DNA from: Oscillospiraceae bacterium
GTDB taxonomy: Bacteria > Bacillota > Clostridia > Oscillospirales > Oscillospiraceae
Assembly: GCA_017622295.1 (NCBI GenBank)
Contig: JAGARK010000056.1
Location: 1 to 64,000 of the forward strand
Reading direction: 5' to 3'
DNA length: 64,000 nucleotides
How positions within the stretch are numbered: position 1 is the stretch's first letter; every line of letters starts with the position of its first letter. Below are positions 29,048-37,882 of the stretch, in pieces. The notes below the pieces were generated by a model. It did not search any database, was not told the origin of the DNA, and was given only the letters and a program-made list of their open reading frames with translations. The position numbers and the translations under genes were made by a program.

Positions 29048-30238
29048 TTATACGAGCCGGAAGCCCTCGTTTTTCAGGGCCCGGACGATTTCCTGTACAT
29101 GGTCGTAATTTCGGGTTTCGAGGCTGACACGCAGGTGGCAGCCGTTGATGCTCTCGGTGTCACCGGAGCGCTCATGATAGATGCGGGTGACATTGCCGCC
29201 GCACTGGGCAATAATTCGCGAAACCTCCATAAGCTGACCGGGTTTGTCAACCAGCTCGATGAGCAAGGTAGCGGTGCGGCCGGACTTCATCAGGCCCCGC
29301 TCAATGACCCGGTTGAGGCTGGTGACGTCGATGTTGCCGCCGGAGACCAGGCTGACGACCTTCTTGCCCTGGATGGGGAACTTGTTGAACATGGCCGCTG
29401 CCACGGAGACGGCGCCTGCGCCCTCGGCGATCATTTTCTGACGCTCAATGAGGGCCAGGATGGAGGCGGCGATTTCGTCCTCGGTGACCAGGGCGATGTC
29501 GTCGACATATTTATTGATCATGTCGAAGGTGATGTCGCCGGGTTTTTTGACGGCGATGCCGTCGGCAATGGTGGAGACGGAACTCAGCGTTTCAATGGTG
29601 CCATGCTGAATGGAGTTATACATGCTGGGGGCGCCGGAGGCCTGAACACCGTAGACCTTGATGGAGGGGCGGATGGACTTGATGGCGTAGGCAATGCCGG
29701 AGATCAGGCCGCCGCCGCCGATGGGAACGATGACTGCGTCCACATCGTCCATTTCGTTGACGATCTCCAGACCAATGGTGCCCTGACCGGCGATGACGTT
29801 TTCATCGTCGAAGGGATGGACGAAGGTATAGCCCATTTCGTCCCGCAGCTCCAGCGCTTTCTGATAGGCGTCATCGTAGACACCCTCCACCAGGCACACA
29901 TCGGCGCCGTAGTTCTTGGTGGCCTCCACCTTCGAGATGGGGGCGGAGTCCGGCAGGCAGATCAGGGACTTGATGCCGCATTTGCTGGCGGCCAGCGCCA
30001 CACCCTGGGCGTGGTTGCCGGCGGAGCAGGCGATGACGCCCTTGGCTTTCTCCTCGTCAGAGAGCATTGCAATCTTGTAGCCGGAGCCCCGGAGCTTGAA
30101 GGAGCCGGTTTTCTGCAGGTTTTCAGGCTTTAAGTACAGGTCACAGTCTGGGGCAATGCGGTAGGCCTGTGCCAGGGGTGTGGGGCGGATGATGCTTTTC
30201 AGAACCACGGAGGCGTGGAAGATTTTATCTATGGTCAT
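29048..30238 (-). CDS. ilvA: Threonine ammonia-lyase (threonine deaminase)
   Basis: IlvA makes 2-oxobutyrate from threonine, the entry to isoleucine. The 396-residue PLP enzyme has the Schiff-base Lys in 'TGSFKLRGSGYKIA' (about 45-58), the PLP-phosphate loop 'GGGGLISG' (about 180) and one C-terminal ACT domain (about 325-396). The single short ACT resembles catabolic/IlvA-2 forms, but being first in a T-box-controlled ilv-leu operon argues for a biosynthetic role. Confidence 0.93.
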   Translation of the reverse strand: MTIDKIFHASVVLKSIIRPTPLAQAYRIAPDCDLYLKPENLQKTGSFKLRGSGYKIAMLSDEEKAKGVIACSAGNHAQGVALAASKCGIKSLICLPDSAPISKVEATKNYGADVCLVEGVYDDAYQKALELRDEMGYTFVHPFDDENVIAGQGTIGLEIVNEMDDVDAVIVPIGGGGLISGIAYAIKSIRPSIKVYGVQASGAPSMYNSIQHGTIETLSSVSTIADGIAVKKPGDITFDMINKYVDDIALVTEDEIAASILALIERQKMIAEGAGAVSVAAAMFNKFPIQGKKVVSLVSGGNIDVTSLNRVIERGLMKSGRTATLLIELVDKPGQLMEVSRIIAQCGGNVTRIYHERSGDTESINGCHLRVSLETRNYDHVQEIVRALKNEGFRLV

Positions 30239-30261
30239 CGTATTGCCTTCTTTCGGATGAT

Positions 30262-30301
30262 ATTAAAAGAAGCCCTGTCTCCGATGAAAGAGACAGGGCC
30301 T
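30262..30301 (-). terminator. Regulated terminator of the T-box leader
   Basis: On the minus strand GGCCCTGTCT pairs with AGACAGGGCT (30271-30280 with 30291-30300) and is followed by TTCTTTTAAT. The antiterminator containing the T-box sequence would compete with it. Confidence 0.88.
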
Positions 30302-30553
30302 TTACATGTCGATAAAGAACCTTGCGGTACCACTCTTCTTGCCGCGCAGGCGGCCACTCTGTGTGACGGGGTCGTCACGCCCGGGGTAACGGTTGGGGCT
30401 CCGTTCGATCCTACTGAGAAGAATCCTCCGTTCAGACCGACCGCTCCGAGGTCAGTATACAGATTCTCCGATGTCTGACTCGCACCGACCGTCAGCTCTC
30501 TGTCACCGGTAGTTGAACCTGCTTTTTCCTCATCCTCGCGTTTGGTATGGACT
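30262..30553 (-). promoter_or_regulatory. T-box riboswitch leader of the ilv-leu operon
   Basis: The minus strand between the promoter and ilvA contains the T-box core GTGGTACCGC (30324-30333), an upstream stem I region (about 30430-30540) and the terminator above. T-boxes bind uncharged tRNA through a specifier codon and its NCCA end, and then allow read-through. By spacing from the GGAGC element, the specifier may be CUG (Leu); an Ile reading was considered but I cannot settle it by eye. The position upstream of ilvA-leuA fits control by branched-chain aminoacyl-tRNA supply. Confidence 0.9.
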
Positions 30554-30560
30554 TTGCAAG

Positions 30561-30589
30561 ATTATATCATTACTTGGTTAAAGTGTCAA
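30561..30589 (-). promoter_or_regulatory. Promoter of the ilv-leu operon
   Basis: On the minus strand, TTGACA (30584-30589), a 17-nt spacer and TATAAT (30561-30566) match the consensus exactly. Confidence 0.9.
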
Positions 30590-30637
30590 GTCAGCGAGCA
30601 CAAAAGTCTGCGCGGGCGGTACACATTTAGGCAAATA

Positions 30638-31663
30638 TCACAGAATTTCCATGATCCAGCCATCGGGGCTGGTGATTTTGCCCATCTGGATATCGCGCAG
30701 GGTGTCGTACAGCTTTTTGGTGACAGGGCCCATATCGTTCATGCCGGAGGGGAAGATAATCTCCCGGCCATGATCGACGATCTTACCCACGGGAGAGATG
30801 ACTGCGGCGGTACCGCACAGGCCGCATTCTGCGAACTGGTCGATCTCAGACAGGGCCACGGGACGCTCTTCGACCTCCATGCCCAGGTAATCCTTTGCCA
30901 CCTGCACGATGGAGCGGCGGGTGATGGAGGGCAGAATGGTGTCGGACTTGGGGGTCACCAGTTTTCCATCCTTGGTGATGAAGATGATGTTGGCACCGCC
31001 GGTTTCCTCAATATAGGTCCGGGTGGCGGAGTCCACATAAATGTTTTCATCGTAACCCTGTTCATGGGCATCTACGATGTTGTACAGGCTCATGGCGTAG
31101 TTCAATCCTGCCTTGATGTGGCCGGTACCTCTGGGGGCGGCCCGGTCCAGGTCGGAGATGCGAACGGTCAGAGGCTTGACGCCGCCCTTGAAGTAGGGGC
31201 CGACGGGAGTGACAAACAACCGGAACTGATATTCGGTGGCGGGCTTGACGCCGATGACGGGATTGCTGCCGAACATATAGGGGCGGATATACAGAGAAGC
31301 GCCGGAGCCGTAGGGGGGAACCCAATGGGCATTGGCCTTGACGGTCTGCCTGACCGCATCCAGGAACCGCTCCTCAGGGAAGGGAGGCATCTTTAGTTGG
31401 AGGCAGGAGTCGATCATCCGGGCGGCGTTCAGGTCGGGGCGGAAGCAGACAATGCGGCCGTCGGCGGTGGTGTAGGCCTTCAGACCCTCAAAGCAGGTCT
31501 GGGCATACTGCAGAACGCCGGCGCATTCGTTCATGGTGACGGTGGCGTCCTTGGTCAGACCGCCCTGGTCCCACTGGCCATCCTTGTAATTGGACACATA
31601 GCGCAGTTCCGTCTGAATGTAGCCGAAGCCAAGGTTGCTCCAGTCGATGTTGTTTCTTTCCAT
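30638..31663 (-). CDS. ilvE: Branched-chain amino-acid aminotransferase
   Basis: IlvE is a class IV PLP aminotransferase for the last step to Leu, Ile and Val. The 341-residue protein has 'CFEGLKAYTTADGRIVCFRPDLNAARM' (about 56-82), the PLP Lys probably in 'GHIKAGLNYAMS' and 'YIEETGGANIIFI'. ATG 31663 has AGAGGTG upstream. It has its own promoter and is separated from the ilv-leu operon by the T-box leader; no T-box is visible before ilvE. Confidence 0.95.
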   Translation of the reverse strand: MERNNIDWSNLGFGYIQTELRYVSNYKDGQWDQGGLTKDATVTMNECAGVLQYAQTCFEGLKAYTTADGRIVCFRPDLNAARMIDSCLQLKMPPFPEERFLDAVRQTVKANAHWVPPYGSGASLYIRPYMFGSNPVIGVKPATEYQFRLFVTPVGPYFKGGVKPLTVRISDLDRAAPRGTGHIKAGLNYAMSLYNIVDAHEQGYDENIYVDSATRTYIEETGGANIIFITKDGKLVTPKSDTILPSITRRSIVQVAKDYLGMEVEERPVALSEIDQFAECGLCGTAAVISPVGKIVDHGREIIFPSGMNDMGPVTKKLYDTLRDIQMGKITSPDGWIMEIL

Positions 31664-31698
31664 AATCAAACACCTCTGTTGTTTTTTGATTAAACCCT

Positions 31699-31727
31699 AT
31701 TTTAGCACTCAAATTCCCGGTGGTCAA
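31699..31727 (-). promoter_or_regulatory. Promoter of ilvE
   Basis: On the minus strand, TTGACC (31722-31727), a 17-nt spacer and TAAAAT (31699-31704). Confidence 0.8.
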
Positions 31728-31789
31728 TATCCATAATGACAAAATGTTTTTGCTGTGCGGGCAAATGTCTTTGTGAAGGCTGATGGATA

Positions 31790-32875
31790 TCAGTTTTCGG
31801 GCTCGGAATACTGGGCGTTATGTGCCGAACGGACCAGGTTTGCCAGTTCTCTTGCGATCAGCTGGCGCTTGGTGTCGTCACTTTGGAGAGTTTTGATATA
31901 GGTGATGAGATTCTGTGGTTTGATGATGTCCTTGGGTTTGCTGGTCTTTTCCACCATCAGCAGGTCGAAGACATGATCAAAGAAGGTATTTCGCTCCTCC
32001 CTGGTCATCTGGGCAAGCCAGCTGCGGAAGGTGCGGTCCAGGAAACGGGAATCGGAACTCAGATCCTCGCAGGGAATGAAATTGCCGCCCATCACTTCCC
32101 AGGAATATGGATCATGCTGCATCAGGCCGATCTGCTTGCTCTTGATTATAATATAGGGCTCCTCGTGCTCCAGCAGCATTCCGAAGATTGAAGACTGGGG
32201 AACATAGGTCCGGATCTTCGGCACGATGTTCAGGTATCCCGGATCATCCATCATTTCTTCGGAAAAGCCGGGGCCGTCCTGGTTGTATACGGTGATGATC
32301 CGCTTCTGGATCAGGTAATCGCATTTTGCCGCGGCATAGACTGCCAGATTGCCGCCCTTGGAATGGCCGCCCAGATGCATGGGAGCTTTGCTGGCGGCGC
32401 AGAAGTCCTGCACATACTGAAGAGCAAGCCGTTGGGCGGGGATGCTCTGCTGGAAGGTCATGTTGAAATCCTCCTTCCAGCCGACCAGGGTGTTGTCGGT
32501 ACCACGGAAGGCGAGGAAGGCTGTTCCGTCTTCCAGAAAAAAGGTCATCGCTGCAAACTGCGTATCCGCCTCAGGATCAAAGACATCCCGGTACATCGAT
32601 AGTCCGACCCGGCCGAACCGGTCGGTGGCGGCGGCGGAGCGGAGCAGATCCAGGTCAGCTTTTACCCGCACCTTCTGCTGGGCGTCCTCCATGTCATCGA
32701 GGAGCATCATTGCTGCATCCCGGAGGGTGATGTAGTGCTGCAGATCCTCCGGCACGATGCCGGTGAACTGGATATAGGATAAGGTGGAAAAGATCAGCGC
32801 ATCCACGGGATTGGGAGGGAGCTGGGAAAACAGAATGTCTCCGCGCCAGCTCAGATAGTCAAACATATCACTCAT
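31790..32875 (-). CDS. DUF2974 lipase-like protein
   Basis: This 361-residue protein of the DUF2974 (Mbeg1-like) family has an alpha/beta-hydrolase core. 'TAFLAFRGTDNTLVGWKEDF' (about 124-143) and the nucleophile elbow 'GGHSKGGNLAVYAA' (about 175-188, Ser within G-H-S-K-G) suggest lipase or esterase activity. No signal peptide is seen. The start at 32875 is chosen for the AAAGGAG site upstream. It lies divergent from the LacI regulator. The physiological substrate is unknown. Confidence 0.85.
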   Translation of the reverse strand: MSDMFDYLSWRGDILFSQLPPNPVDALIFSTLSYIQFTGIVPEDLQHYITLRDAAMMLLDDMEDAQQKVRVKADLDLLRSAAATDRFGRVGLSMYRDVFDPEADTQFAAMTFFLEDGTAFLAFRGTDNTLVGWKEDFNMTFQQSIPAQRLALQYVQDFCAASKAPMHLGGHSKGGNLAVYAAAKCDYLIQKRIITVYNQDGPGFSEEMMDDPGYLNIVPKIRTYVPQSSIFGMLLEHEEPYIIIKSKQIGLMQHDPYSWEVMGGNFIPCEDLSSDSRFLDRTFRSWLAQMTREERNTFFDHVFDLLMVEKTSKPKDIIKPQNLITYIKTLQSDDTKRQLIARELANLVRSAHNAQYSEPEN

Positions 32876-33051
32876 GGCCTTACGCTCCTTTCGGATTCGA
32901 TACAGATATGGTAGCATATTTATTGAATAATGTCATGAAATATCGATGAACACAATGAATTGACCTGTTGAAAACCGTTAACGGGCCTGAATATGAACTA
33001 CTTTCGTCGAAACGTAAAAAAACAACCCGGATTTTTTGAACAATATGTGAA

Positions 33052-33080
33052 TTGAATAGGTTTACATTGTTTGATATACT
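33052..33080 (+). promoter_or_regulatory. Probable promoter of the LacI-type regulator
   Basis: TTGAAT (33052-33057), a 17-nt spacer and TATACT (33075-33080). Short palindromes nearby (CCGTTAACGG around 32977-32986 and TTTCG-T-CGAAA around 33002-33012) could be LacI-family operator sites; this is a guess from symmetry only. Confidence 0.5.
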
Positions 33081-33136
33081 GTTACATATGACGAATGGAA
33101 AGGTTTTCACATTGCAAAGGTAGGTGAGCATACTGC

Positions 33137-34141
33137 ATGATGGCTACTGTTTTTGACGTCGCAAAAGAAGCCGGTGTATCTATCGCAACGGTGTCCCGGG
33201 TCATGAATAACAGCCCCCGTGTTTCTGCAGCCACTGCCGAAGCGGTCCGTGCTGCGGTCGAGAAGCTGGGCTATGTGCCCAATCAGCAGGCAAGAAACCT
33301 GAGAAAGAATGAAAGTAATTCCATTCTTGTCATGATTCCCGATGTGACCAAGCTTTCCTATGCCCGGACTTTGGCCGGTATCAATGAGAAAGCTCTGGAA
33401 TACGGCTATACACTGCTGATGAACAACGCAGTAGGGGAGGAGCAGGAGATTGTTCTGAACCGGATGGCCGAAACCCAGCGCTGTGCCGGTGCAATTCTGC
33501 TGAATGTGATGCTGGGGGATGAGTGGCTGCCGGATGTGGACAGCAGACTGTCCCTGGTGCTTTGCAGCGAGTATGTTTCCGGATGCAATATGCTGTCCGT
33601 CAGTGTCGATGACCGCAAAATCGGACGGGAAGCTGCGGATTATCTTCTGAAGCTGGGTCATCGCCGGATCGGCTATATCGGCTCCTGTGTCAGCTGTTCC
33701 TCTGCGTTTGAGCGCAGGGAAGGCTTCCTGAGCCGTCTGAGTGAGGATGGAATCGAGCCCGATGTCAGATTGGTGGCATATACGGATGTCAGCACCAATT
33801 ACCGGGAGGGTTACCGCGTTGCCCGGGAACTGCTGTCCCGGCCTGACCGGCCTGGTGCCATCTTCTGTTACAGTGACATTCTTGCAATGGCAGCTGTGAC
33901 GGTGGCGGGGGAGCTGGGAATCCGGGTTCCGGAGCAGCTGTCCGTTCTGGGCGTTGACAATAATGTTTATGCCGAGATGGTTCACCCCTATGTAACCTCT
34001 TTTTCTCAGCCCTTTGAGGAAATGGGCCGACGGGCAATGGAATTGCTCCATCTGAAGATGACCGGGCAGACGATTCCCACAGGACGGGTGATCGCAGAGC
34101 ATGAGCTGAAGATCCAGGAGTCCACAGGACCCGCGTTATGA
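33137..34141 (+). CDS. LacI family transcriptional regulator
   Basis: This 334-residue repressor has the N-terminal LacI HTH and hinge ('VFDVAKEAGVSIATVSRVMNNSPRVS', about 4-29) and a periplasmic-binding-protein-like effector domain (about 60-330). It closely precedes a Cys/Met PLP enzyme and a sugar ABC importer, so it likely controls them in response to a carbohydrate. ATG 33137 and 33140 are both possible starts. Confidence 0.93.
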   Translation: MMATVFDVAKEAGVSIATVSRVMNNSPRVSAATAEAVRAAVEKLGYVPNQQARNLRKNESNSILVMIPDVTKLSYARTLAGINEKALEYGYTLLMNNAVGEEQEIVLNRMAETQRCAGAILLNVMLGDEWLPDVDSRLSLVLCSEYVSGCNMLSVSVDDRKIGREAADYLLKLGHRRIGYIGSCVSCSSAFERREGFLSRLSEDGIEPDVRLVAYTDVSTNYREGYRVARELLSRPDRPGAIFCYSDILAMAAVTVAGELGIRVPEQLSVLGVDNNVYAEMVHPYVTSFSQPFEEMGRRAMELLHLKMTGQTIPTGRVIAEHELKIQESTGPAL

Positions 34142-34212
34142 TTTGAGTCAGGAATGGCCAGCCAATGAAGCCGACCTCTGTATTACTAAACATATAAAGG
34201 AGATCTGAAACA

Positions 34213-35394
34213 ATGGAACAGGAATTTTACAAGACCAGTCCGGAATTGATCACCACTCACTACGGTGAGGAATATGAGAGATATTACAATGCGATCATCC
34301 CTCCCATCTATATGAACTCCCTGAATATTTTCCCCAACATCGACGCCTATTTTGACGCCGACAAGTTTGACAAGCATACCTATATCTACGGCCGCGTTCA
34401 GAATCCCACTGTCCGCATCCTGGAAGAGAAGGTTGCTGCTCTGGAGCATGGCTGCGCTGCTTACGCCTTTGCATCCGGCATGGCTGCCGCTACCACCGCC
34501 GTCCAGTCCACCGTCACCGCAGGCGGCAACATCGTGTGCGTGCGCAATGCTTACGGCCCTCTGGCAAACTATATTTCCACCCATTGCCCCGAGACCATGG
34601 GTACCACCGTTACCTGGGTCATCGGCGACACCGTGGAGGAATTCAAGGAAGCCATCACCGGGAAGACCCAGCTGGTCATTCTGGAGAGCCCCGCTTCCGT
34701 CACGTTCACCCTGCAGGATATCTCCGCGGTCTGTGAACTGGCCCATGCTGTCGGAGCCAAGGTCTATATTGACAATACCTTCTGCACGCCTCTGTACCAG
34801 AATCCTCTGGATCTGGGCGCAGATATCGTCATGCACACCGCTTCCAAGTACATGGGCGGCCACAGCGACGTTATCGGCGGCTTCCTGGCAGTGAAGGATC
34901 CTGAATTCGCCCACTATGTCGCTGACAAGCGCGAGCTTCTGGGCGGCATCATCGGTCCCATGGAGGCATGGCTGATCATCCGGGGCCTTCGTACCCTGAC
35001 GGTCCGCGTTCCTGCCCATGCAGAGGCTGCCCTGAAGGTTGCCAAGTTCCTGGAGAACCATCCCAAGGTCCGCAAGGTCAATTATCCTGCTCTGGAGTCC
35101 TTCCCCCAGCACGAGCTGTACAAGAAGCAGATGCGCGGCTGCACCGGCTTGCTGAGCTTTGAGATCGAGGGAACCAAGGAGCAGGCAAAGCAGATTGTCA
35201 ATTCCCTGAAGGTCTTCAAGATCGGCGTTTCCTGGGGCGGCTTTGAGAGCCTGGCCTGCATGCCGATGCTGCGCATGACCGACGAAAAGGCCGCATGGGT
35301 GGGCGGCGACCAGAATACCATCCGTCTTCACATTGGATTAGAAGGTGTTGACGCCCTGATCGCAGATCTGGACGACGCACTTGCTAATATTTAA
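34213..35394 (+). CDS. Cys/Met-metabolism PLP-dependent enzyme (C-S lyase/synthase type)
   Basis: This 393-residue enzyme belongs to the cystathionine gamma-synthase/lyase and methionine gamma-lyase family. It has 'YIYGRVQNPTVRILEEKVAALE' (about 57-78), the cofactor stretch 'ASGMAAATTAV' and the Schiff-base Lys in 'MHTASKYMGGHSDVIGG' (about 207-223). Exact substrate cannot be told from motifs. A ribosome site (AAAGGAG) precedes ATG 34213. Its place between the LacI gene and the sugar ABC genes is odd for a sulfur amino-acid enzyme. Confidence 0.9.
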   Translation: MEQEFYKTSPELITTHYGEEYERYYNAIIPPIYMNSLNIFPNIDAYFDADKFDKHTYIYGRVQNPTVRILEEKVAALEHGCAAYAFASGMAAATTAVQSTVTAGGNIVCVRNAYGPLANYISTHCPETMGTTVTWVIGDTVEEFKEAITGKTQLVILESPASVTFTLQDISAVCELAHAVGAKVYIDNTFCTPLYQNPLDLGADIVMHTASKYMGGHSDVIGGFLAVKDPEFAHYVADKRELLGGIIGPMEAWLIIRGLRTLTVRVPAHAEAALKVAKFLENHPKVRKVNYPALESFPQHELYKKQMRGCTGLLSFEIEGTKEQAKQIVNSLKVFKIGVSWGGFESLACMPMLRMTDEKAAWVGGDQNTIRLHIGLEGVDALIADLDDALANI

Positions 35395-35441
35395 GCACAT
35401 ACCCATACGCAAAGACCCAAAAAAACGAGGAGGAAAACAAC

Positions 35442-36743
35442 ATGAAAAAATTCCTGGCAATCCTGCTGGCAATCGCAATGCTGGCAACCCTGTTCGCAGG
35501 CTGCGGCGCTAAGGAAGAAGAGAAGGTCACCGTTACCATGGTCGAATCTCTGACTAGCCCCGAGCGTACCGCAACCATCCAGTCCATCATCGACAAGTAT
35601 GAGGCTGCAAATCCCAATGTCCACATCGAGCTGATCTCTCCCCCCCTGGAAAATGCTGACGCAAAGATTTCCCAGATGCTGATGAACGGCGAAGCCGACA
35701 TCGTTGAGGTCCGTGACCAGACTGTCTCCCAGTACGTCAACAACGAGTGGCTGGAAGACCTGGATCCCTACATCGCTGACTGGGAAGATCTGGACACCCT
35801 GTCCGGTGACTCCTGGACCTGCATGCACCAGCTGAACGGCAAGTGCTGGCTGATCCCCTCTGGCTTCTATCAGAGATGCCTGTACTACCGTGAGGACGTT
35901 CTGGCTGAGGCTGGCGTTGCTGTTCCCACCACCTGGCAGGAACTGCTGGAGGCTTCTCAGGCTCTGACCGACGCTGGCAGCAACTTCTACGGCTACTCCT
36001 TCCGTGGCGGCACGAGCGGCTACCAGTATGCTGACACCGTTATCTGGTCCTACATCGGCGTTGACATCCTGGCCGATCCCAATGCCGGCTACTACCTGAA
36101 GGACGGCAACGGCGCTACCATCTTCACTCTGCCCGAGACCAAGGAAGCTCTGGAGTACCACAAGGAGCTGTTCAAGGCTTCTCCCACCGACTCCGTTGCA
36201 TGGGCATTCTCCGAAATGGTTGAAGGCTTCATCGGCGGCACCACCGCATTCCTGATCCAGGACGCTGAAGTTATCGCTAACTGCCAGGTCGACATGGAAG
36301 AAGGTACCTGGAACACCGCTCCCTTCCCCATCGGCCCTGCCGGTGAGGCTGTCTTCCCCAATGGCTTCGGCGGCTGGGGCATGGCTGCTGCTTGCGAGAA
36401 CAAGGAAGCTGCTGCTGACTTCCTGATGTTCCTGAGCAACCCCGAGAACAACACTCTGTATGCTGCTAACCACGCAATGGTTCCCATCCACACCAACGCT
36501 TCCGAGTACTCCGATGCATTCGCAAAGGGTTACTTCGCTTGCTACTCCGAGATGGCTGCTGAGCCCGAGGTTTACCGTCACGCAACTCAGCCTCAGATGT
36601 ACGTTGCTTTCGCAACCTACAAGACCGAGGTCGACGCAATGTACCAGAAGTACCTGCTGGACGAGATCACCGTTGACGAGCTGCTGAAGTGGCTGGACGA
36701 TTTCTGGGTCCAGGCTTACGCCGACGAGGGCCAGCTGTGGTAA
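35442..36743 (+). CDS. Sugar ABC transporter substrate-binding lipoprotein
   Basis: This 433-residue extracellular binding protein of the UgpB/MalE-like class has a lipoprotein signal with lipobox 'LFAGC' (Cys at about residue 20), then 'VTVTMVESLTSPERTATIQSIIDKYEAANPNV'. It would deliver a carbohydrate to the two permeases downstream. The gene uses a narrow, optimised codon set, suggesting high expression, and a strong hairpin after the stop would limit read-through to the permeases. Confidence 0.92.
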   Translation: MKKFLAILLAIAMLATLFAGCGAKEEEKVTVTMVESLTSPERTATIQSIIDKYEAANPNVHIELISPPLENADAKISQMLMNGEADIVEVRDQTVSQYVNNEWLEDLDPYIADWEDLDTLSGDSWTCMHQLNGKCWLIPSGFYQRCLYYREDVLAEAGVAVPTTWQELLEASQALTDAGSNFYGYSFRGGTSGYQYADTVIWSYIGVDILADPNAGYYLKDGNGATIFTLPETKEALEYHKELFKASPTDSVAWAFSEMVEGFIGGTTAFLIQDAEVIANCQVDMEEGTWNTAPFPIGPAGEAVFPNGFGGWGMAAACENKEAAADFLMFLSNPENNTLYAANHAMVPIHTNASEYSDAFAKGYFACYSEMAAEPEVYRHATQPQMYVAFATYKTEVDAMYQKYLLDEITVDELLKWLDDFWVQAYADEGQLW

Positions 36744-36784
36744 TCTGAGTTTAATCTCTGATTTTCACTGATTGACTAACCCGC

Positions 36785-36821
36785 GACAGGGGGCAAAGTC
36801 CCTCGGGACTTTGCCCCCTGA
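36785..36821 (+). terminator. Read-through-limiting hairpin after the binding-protein gene
   Basis: CAGGGGGCAAAGTCC pairs with GGACTTTGCCCCCTG around CTCG. The T tract after it is poor (ATTTATA), so partial termination or mRNA 3'-end protection is likely. Confidence 0.7.
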
Positions 36822-36893
36822 TTTATACCAGTCTGATCCGAAATGGTTTCGGCGCGTTTTGCGGTGAAATCGCTTGAATATGCCAATCATGGC

Positions 36894-36928
36894 TGGCCTC
36901 CGGGCCAATGAGTGGGCCTCAGGCCCCG
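36894..36928 (+). other. Tandem GC-rich hairpins before the permease gene
   Basis: TGGCCTCCGGGCCA (about 36894-36907) and GGGCCTCAGGCCC (about 36914-36926) are two small self-complementary elements in the 232-nt gap between the binding-protein and permease genes. No gene is visible in the gap. Confidence 0.5.
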
Positions 36929-36975
36929 GCTCCGTGCCGAACTATTTTGTCTTTTAACATGCAGGAGGAACTATA

Positions 36976-37878
36976 ATGAAGTCTAAACAAAGACTCGGCC
37001 AGAGAAGAACACTGTTTATCTTCCTGATGCTGCTGCCTTCCATGCTGTTGCCTTTGATCTTTACCTACTACCCCCTGATCAAGGGCGGTGTCATGGCTTT
37101 CCAGAACTATACCCTGATGAACATCAAGAATGTCAGCTGGGTTGGTTTCCAGAACTTTAAGGATATTCTTTTCAATACTGCCGGCGTCGATTTCGGTCAG
37201 ATCGCCTGGAATACCGTGAAATGGGTTCTCATTTCTCTGACCCTTCAGTTTACCCTGGGCTTCGCCCTGTCTCTGATGCTGAAGAAGAAGTTTGCCGGCG
37301 CCGGCGTTTACCAGGGCCTGGTCTTCTTCCCCTATGCCGTTTCCGGCTTCCTGATTGGTATCATGTGGCGCTGGATGTTCAACGGCTCCAACGGTGTTAT
37401 CAATGACCTGCTGATGAATCTGGGTCTGATTGATGTCAACGTTGGCTGGCTGGCACAGAAGGAAACCGCTCTGGTGTCCTGTGTCATCGCCAATGTCTGG
37501 TATGGTATTCCTTTCTTTACCATCATGATCACCGCTGCTCTGCGCGGCGTTGCTCCCGAACTGTATGAAGCTGCCGACATGGACGGCGCCAACAAGATTC
37601 AGCAGTTCTTTAACGTTACCGTTCCTTCCATCAAGTCCGTTCTGCTGATGACTGTGCTGATGCGTGTCATCTGGATCTTCAACTTCCCGGATCTGATCTA
37701 TTCCATGACTTCCGGTGGTCCCGCAAACTCTTCTCAGATCATCACCTCTTACATGATGACGCTGGTTTACAGTATGGACTACGGCAAGGCCTCCGCTGTC
37801 GGTCTGCTGGTTATTGCATTCCTTGCAATTTTCTGCCTGATCTACATGGCCGTCACCAACTACACAAGTGAGGACTAA
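36976..37878 (+). CDS. Sugar ABC transporter permease (UgpA/MsmF-type)
   Basis: This 300-residue inner-membrane protein has about six membrane segments. The cytoplasmic EAA loop 'YEAADMDGANKIQQFFNVTVPSI' (about 198-220) contacts the ATPase. GGAGG precedes ATG 36976. It pairs with the next permease, whose start lies 4 nt after this stop. No ATPase gene is present in the cluster, so a shared MsmK-type ATPase encoded elsewhere is inferred. Confidence 0.92.
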   Translation: MKSKQRLGQRRTLFIFLMLLPSMLLPLIFTYYPLIKGGVMAFQNYTLMNIKNVSWVGFQNFKDILFNTAGVDFGQIAWNTVKWVLISLTLQFTLGFALSLMLKKKFAGAGVYQGLVFFPYAVSGFLIGIMWRWMFNGSNGVINDLLMNLGLIDVNVGWLAQKETALVSCVIANVWYGIPFFTIMITAALRGVAPELYEAADMDGANKIQQFFNVTVPSIKSVLLMTVLMRVIWIFNFPDLIYSMTSGGPANSSQIITSYMMTLVYSMDYGKASAVGLLVIAFLAIFCLIYMAVTNYTSED

Positions 37879-37882
37879 TGCT

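Noticed and set aside
32968..33012. 0A boxes or cre sites upstream of the LacI gene
   Set aside because: Short symmetric words exist, but none matches a known consensus well enough to call.
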